Shown here: one piece after another, positions 7,846 to 11,335 of the stretch
Numbering within the stretch: position 1 is the stretch's first letter
Layout of the letters: each line of letters starts with the position of its first letter
Assembly (NCBI GenBank): GCA_900642245.1
Contig: CAAAJI010000269.1
Span: 27,566 to 38,900, forward strand
From: Fragilaria radians
Lineage: Eukaryota > Bacillariophyta > Fragilariophyceae > Fragilariales > Fragilariaceae
Length of the DNA stretch: 11,335 bases
Direction: 5' to 3'
Position numbers and translations under genes: made by a program
Notes under the pieces: generated by a model
The model's database searches: none
Told to the model about the DNA's origin: nothing
The model's input: the letters and a program-made list of their open reading frames with translations, nothing else

Positions 7846-9138
7846 ATGAAATCAGTGTATCTTCGATTGTTAGTGTTCAGCACAATTTTAGCGATGTGCG
7901 TGATTACCTGGAAATCCCTGATATATATGGACTACTTTCCTCGCAACAGGTCTAATCATGAATTCGATGTGCCTTATGACGACTCATCAACCTGTTCTAA
8001 ATTGGATATCAACGAATCACAAGCTTATGAAATCAAATCTTTCTGCCCTAAAAGTATTCAAAGTATTGATATTTCAAAGTTCATTGTAATCTGCAATGTA
8101 AAGCCTGTTACTACAAATCAAGATTCTAATTCAACTCTGATACTTTCGAGGGCTTCAGCAAAATTACGAAATGAATGGAGGAATAATCCTCCTCTTTCTC
8201 GATATGCAAAGTTAATAGACGATCATCAATTGAATTGCACACAGAAAGTGGCAACTCATTATATGGATATTTATCACGGTATTGGATCTCACCTGTCGGT
8301 TTGGTCACAGGCAATGTGTAACGCAATGGAGGAAGGTTATCGACTCCGTATGTACAATCCGGAATGGGTCTGGCTTGATGTAACTTTCTGTAGTAAAGAA
8401 GAAGCAAACAAATCACCCTTATTGTGCTATCTACCACGATCGGAATTTCGATGTGGTTGTGACGAAATTCCTCCGGAACTCAATATTTCAAATCCACGCA
8501 ACAAAAAACGTACCGGGTGCACTCTGTTGAAACTTAAGCAAGGGGGGATATTGCAAGAGTTTCGAGCCGCCTCTACGGAATATCTCTTCCAACAAGTTTC
8601 GCCGTTAGTAATACAAGAAGCCGAGCGGCAAGTTGGGATATTATTTGGCCCGGGGGGTACTCCCGATGATTTGATAACCGTACACATTCGATGGGGAGAT
8701 AAGTATAATGAAATGCCCAATCGAACGTTAGTATCGATATCATCCTATGTGGAAGCAATATCGACACTCCTTCACGACCGTTATGGCCATAATCGGACTG
8801 CTAACATATACTTAGCAACGGAGGATCCACTCGCCTTTCAGGAATTACAGAATACCGTTCCTGTCGGCTGGACAATATATTACGATCGAACTGTGGAGGA
8901 ACTAAGTCGATTTCGCCCCCTAGAGGGTAATAGTGCATACTGGACTTCCAAGAATTCGAAAGGTAGAGCTGGACTTGCAAGTTTTGCGTCAATGTTAGTC
9001 GCAATGGAGGCAAAGCTCTTCGTTTTGACAACAAGGTCGAATTGGAGCCGCATCATCAATCATTTGCGAACCAACATAATTGATCCACGGTGTAATGGGT
9101 GCACTAGGATGGTGGACTTGGTTTCAGGGATTTGGTAA
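7846..9138 (+). CDS. GT23-like (FUT8/NodZ-type) fucosyltransferase, type II membrane protein (430 aa)
   Basis: This is probably a Golgi alpha-fucosyltransferase or related enzyme using GDP-sugar. A short N-tail precedes one membrane anchor (about 4-22), typical of a type II Golgi enzyme. Eight N-glycosylation sequons (N34, 56, 95, 130, 213, 292, 316, 399) support a luminal domain. Matches to the FUT8/NodZ fold, in order: HGIGSHLSVWSQAMCNAMEEGYR (about 144-166), ITVHIRWGDK (277-286, equivalent to the GDP-binding VRRTDK block), IYLATEDP (321-328, as VYLATDDP), and GRAGLASFASMLVAMEAKLFVLTTRSNW (373-400). The second Arg of RRTDK is Trp here (W283). There is no SH3 domain, unlike animal FUT8. Thirteen cysteines suggest disulfides. 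ATG 7846 is chosen because an in-frame stop lies at 7810-7812 and the longer frame from 7822 begins with GTG. No intron is needed. The acceptor is unknown. Confidence 0.75.
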   Translation: MKSVYLRLLVFSTILAMCVITWKSLIYMDYFPRNRSNHEFDVPYDDSSTCSKLDINESQAYEIKSFCPKSIQSIDISKFIVICNVKPVTTNQDSNSTLILSRASAKLRNEWRNNPPLSRYAKLIDDHQLNCTQKVATHYMDIYHGIGSHLSVWSQAMCNAMEEGYRLRMYNPEWVWLDVTFCSKEEANKSPLLCYLPRSEFRCGCDEIPPELNISNPRNKKRTGCTLLKLKQGGILQEFRAASTEYLFQQVSPLVIQEAERQVGILFGPGGTPDDLITVHIRWGDKYNEMPNRTLVSISSYVEAISTLLHDRYGHNRTANIYLATEDPLAFQELQNTVPVGWTIYYDRTVEELSRFRPLEGNSAYWTSKNSKGRAGLASFASMLVAMEAKLFVLTTRSNWSRIINHLRTNIIDPRCNGCTRMVDLVSGIW

Positions 9139-10690
9139 GGAAAGGACTGTTTCATCATGGCAATGGATCGAGTCGATGACTTTTAGGCACAATGTTTAAG
9201 CAAGTATTGTACTAGAAATGTCGGAACAAGTTTAAGCATCCACAGCATTACCAAAAGGACCGGCTTTATTTTAAAAGCACTTAACTTCTGTTGTCACCCT
9301 GAGTTCATGTGAGAGATAATTTTATCCAGAATTATAACCTTCTTCTTTCTGTGCTGTCATTCTCCATTTTTGATTGGCTACAATCTGAGTGGTTTCTCTG
9401 ACTTCATTCTCTAAAACGGTCACAATCAGCTCTATTTCCCCCCCTCGAAAATAAAGGTTAAAGTTCTCTCATGACTTAGTCAATATTTTTGGAAACAAAA
9501 TAATCATATTTCCTTAGACAATAATAGCCAATGACATAATGAAAGATATGATTTAAATAAAGTAATTCGTGATTGATTTGGATGAAGACATATGCCTTAA
9601 TTCACTTTTCGATGAAATTAAGGAGATTTGTGAGCATCGTGGTAGATCGCAAATGCAATAAGATTGAATGACATGCAATGCGTGTGAATAAACAAATACA
9701 CACTGATAAATAAATACATAATAAAAGCTATTTTGCAAGCTTTTCGGTAAACTTCTGCAGTGATGCTTGCTCCTTTACATGAAATTTCATGCGCAACATG
9801 ATGATTGGTATTCCTTTCTTCAATTTTGTCTGTAAGTGTTCTTCTGTGGAATAAGTTCTATATTCACACGTGACTTGTGTCCTTTTTAGAGCATATGAGC
9901 GGACACATGCCATGAAGCAAGTATCATGAAACCTTTTATATACAGCAACGATAAACATCTCAAATAACTTTGGGAAACATATCTTACTAGTATCTAGGTA
10001 ATTCTTAGGTCACAGCATGAATATGTTTTTCCTTCTTTCTTGATTCTCAAAAAGAAAATGAGGTGACCTCCCTATGTCTTTTGACCCAAGTACTTCAGAA
10101 GGAATTGCTAATGCTCTTTCTTTTTGTAGAGCTAATTCTCTCAATTATTCCTTTACCTTTATGTTTCTGCTACCAACTGCGTAATTGACAGCTCAGTTAC
10201 AGAAATTTGGAGCTCAATTGAAGATTTTCACAAGATTCTACATCAAATTAGCGAATACTCATTACATATGGACATGATACATTTTGAAATCTCCCGTATT
10301 TAATAGGATTAATCGGTTTAGTTTGGTCCTTTTGATCCAAATAGTTCAAGAGCTTCAACAAAAATTAGGACTCGTCCTTGAATCTTGTTTTGATGACAGA
10401 CTTCCTGATCCTACCCATTATTCAAATTATCGTATGCCCATGGATAGTTGTGACTGCTTTTGCGCAGTTTGGAGTTGTGAATAGGTTTAGTAGAATAAAA
10501 AAAGATGAATAAAGTTTGATTAGCATATATTTTTAGGTAGGTAAGCATACTTCCAATATTCGATGATGTAAGATATTCAGTCATTCTACGATTTCATCTT
10601 TTTTCCAATTTTTTTTGATTTTGTCTCAAAATTGATGGATCACTCGCAAATACTAATGCTCTCCGAAAACTTCCTGAGATTGCATGGACC
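9139..10690. other. intergenic region between GT23-like paralogues
   Basis: This 1.55-kb AT-rich spacer separates the tandem copies. A frame at 10284-10484 (+) starts at TTG; a 76-codon minus-strand frame (9728-9958) has an ATG, but its Lys-rich product shows no known motif. A plus-strand AATAAA at about 9447-9452 could be a distant polyadenylation signal for the upstream gene. I see no remnant of a third GT23-like copy and no sequence shared with the region before the first copy. Confidence 0.55.
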
Positions 10691-11335
10691 ATGTGGGATT
10701 CAACGGTGACCTCGACACGATTACGAATTCTATTAGTCGTAATGGCTTCAATTTCATTAAGATTTCTAAGCAGGATAGGGCGATTCCCTTACACGATGGA
10801 GACTTCGGATGTGTTCAGGATATGGAATGGTGCTAAAATACCGTTTAACAAAGAGGGCGAAACATGTCATACTCTTGATTACGATGAGGCACAGAAATTC
10901 GAAATCACTGAAAATTGCCCTGAGGGTGTTCGAAACATTGATACCAACAGTTATCTTGTGATATGCGATGTTCAGCCCATAGCGACAAAACGAGATACAA
11001 AAATTGTAAATACGACGCTAGTTCTCCCCAAGTCTTCTGCCAGATTGAGAAACCAGTGGTCTTACAATGCTCCAATCTCTCAATATGCAAAATTAATAGA
11101 AAGCTATCAGACAAATTGTTCAAGAAAAGTTATGACTTATTTTGTCGACAACTCGTTCGGGATCGGGTCACACCTTGGACTATGGTCCCAAGCCATGTGC
11201 AATGCAATGGAGCAGGGTTATCGTATCCGAATGTACAATCCAGTTTGGTTATGGCTTGATAAAGTCTTTTGTAACAAAGAAACGGCAGAAAAGTCACCAC
11301 TTCTTTGTTACTTACCGCACTCGGATTTTCGGTGC
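10691..11335 (+). CDS. second GT23-like fucosyltransferase, tandem paralogue, 3' partial
   Basis: The frame opens after a TGA at 10616-10618; the first ATG is 10691 and the frame stays open for 215 codons to the window end. It starts MWDSTVTSTRLRILLVV, with a membrane anchor at about 10-26. It then follows the neighbouring gene closely: TCHTLDYDEAQKFEI (58-72), YLVICDVQP (88-96), SARLRNQW (116-123), ISQYAKLIES (129-138), GIGSHLGLWSQAMCNAMEQ (157-175) and KSPLLCYLPHSDFRC (201-215). Over the last 59 residues I count 46 identities (about 78%) to the upstream copy; similarity falls towards the N-terminus. All eight of its cysteines match cysteines of the upstream protein, and the sequon at N142 matches N130 there. 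The catalytic GDP-binding part lies beyond the window, so activity cannot be judged. An out-of-frame ATG at 10635 overlaps the start and could dampen translation. Confidence 0.8.
   Translation, partial: MWDSTVTSTRLRILLVVMASISLRFLSRIGRFPYTMETSDVFRIWNGAKIPFNKEGETCHTLDYDEAQKFEITENCPEGVRNIDTNSYLVICDVQPIATKRDTKIVNTTLVLPKSSARLRNQWSYNAPISQYAKLIESYQTNCSRKVMTYFVDNSFGIGSHLGLWSQAMCNAMEQGYRIRMYNPVWLWLDKVFCNKETAEKSPLLCYLPHSDFRC

Noticed and set aside
7749..7955. 68-codon frame overlapping the GT23-like start
   Set aside because: It is in another frame over the membrane-anchor region, and the GT23-like frame has clear family motifs.
9728..9958. 76-codon minus-strand ATG frame
   Set aside because: No motif or neighbouring support is seen; a frame of this length is expected by chance.
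10284..10484. 66-codon plus-strand frame before the second GT23-like gene
   Set aside because: It starts at TTG, and its product does not align with the GT23-like proteins or anything I recognise.
10905..11259. Frames on both strands inside the second GT23-like gene
   Set aside because: They are shadows of the open frame 10691-11335, which matches the upstream paralogue residue by residue.
1..11335. tRNA, rRNA, CRISPR or intact transposon
   Set aside because: I saw no tRNA B-box-like GGTTCGA in a suitable context, no regularly spaced repeats, no transposase, integrase or reverse transcriptase motifs, and no long terminal repeats.

Overview
The window looks like nuclear DNA of a diatom. It is AT-rich, with well separated genes on both strands, mitochondrial-type and Golgi-type proteins, and one short GT-AG intron. 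The best clue is a gene carrying a DUF6824 domain (start NDVLCGRG, end GDRKAIEKTSQALRDGA), a family known almost entirely from diatoms. The species cannot be named from the sequence alone.

Layout, left to right. Positions 1-605 (+) hold the 3' part of a PC-esterase / trichome-birefringence-like protein of the SGNH hydrolase fold; its 5' end lies outside the window. Positions 1947-2324 (+) encode a small charged protein of unknown function. Positions 3678-4232 (+) encode a mitochondrial adrenodoxin-type [2Fe-2S] ferredoxin with all four cluster cysteines. Its upstream region holds a cluster of inverted repeats and an AT-rich block. Converging on it with 271 bp between stop codons is the two-exon DUF6824 gene (4504-6427, -), whose domain is split by a 151-bp phase-0 intron (6088-6238). 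Positions 7846-9138 (+) encode a type II membrane glycosyltransferase resembling the GT23 (FUT8/NodZ) alpha-fucosyltransferases. A diverged tandem paralogue begins at 10691 and runs off the right edge without a stop, so an ORF search that requires a stop codon misses it.

The four stretches between genes (606-1946, 2325-3677, 6428-7845, 9139-10690) are AT-rich and 1.3-1.6 kb long. I find no convincing gene, RNA gene or intact mobile element in them, only short inverted and direct repeats.

The genes do not form an operon-like system. The one functional theme is glycan modification in the secretory pathway: the PC-esterase-like protein at the left and the two fucosyltransferase-like proteins at the right. 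The ferredoxin (mitochondrial Fe-S cluster or heme biosynthesis) and the DUF6824 protein (unknown, probably regulatory) look unrelated to that theme. I found nothing that amounts to a clearly new biological system. The points most worth following up are the tandem GT23-like pair with an altered nucleotide-binding motif, the intron-split DUF6824 gene, and the shortened C-terminus of the ferredoxin.
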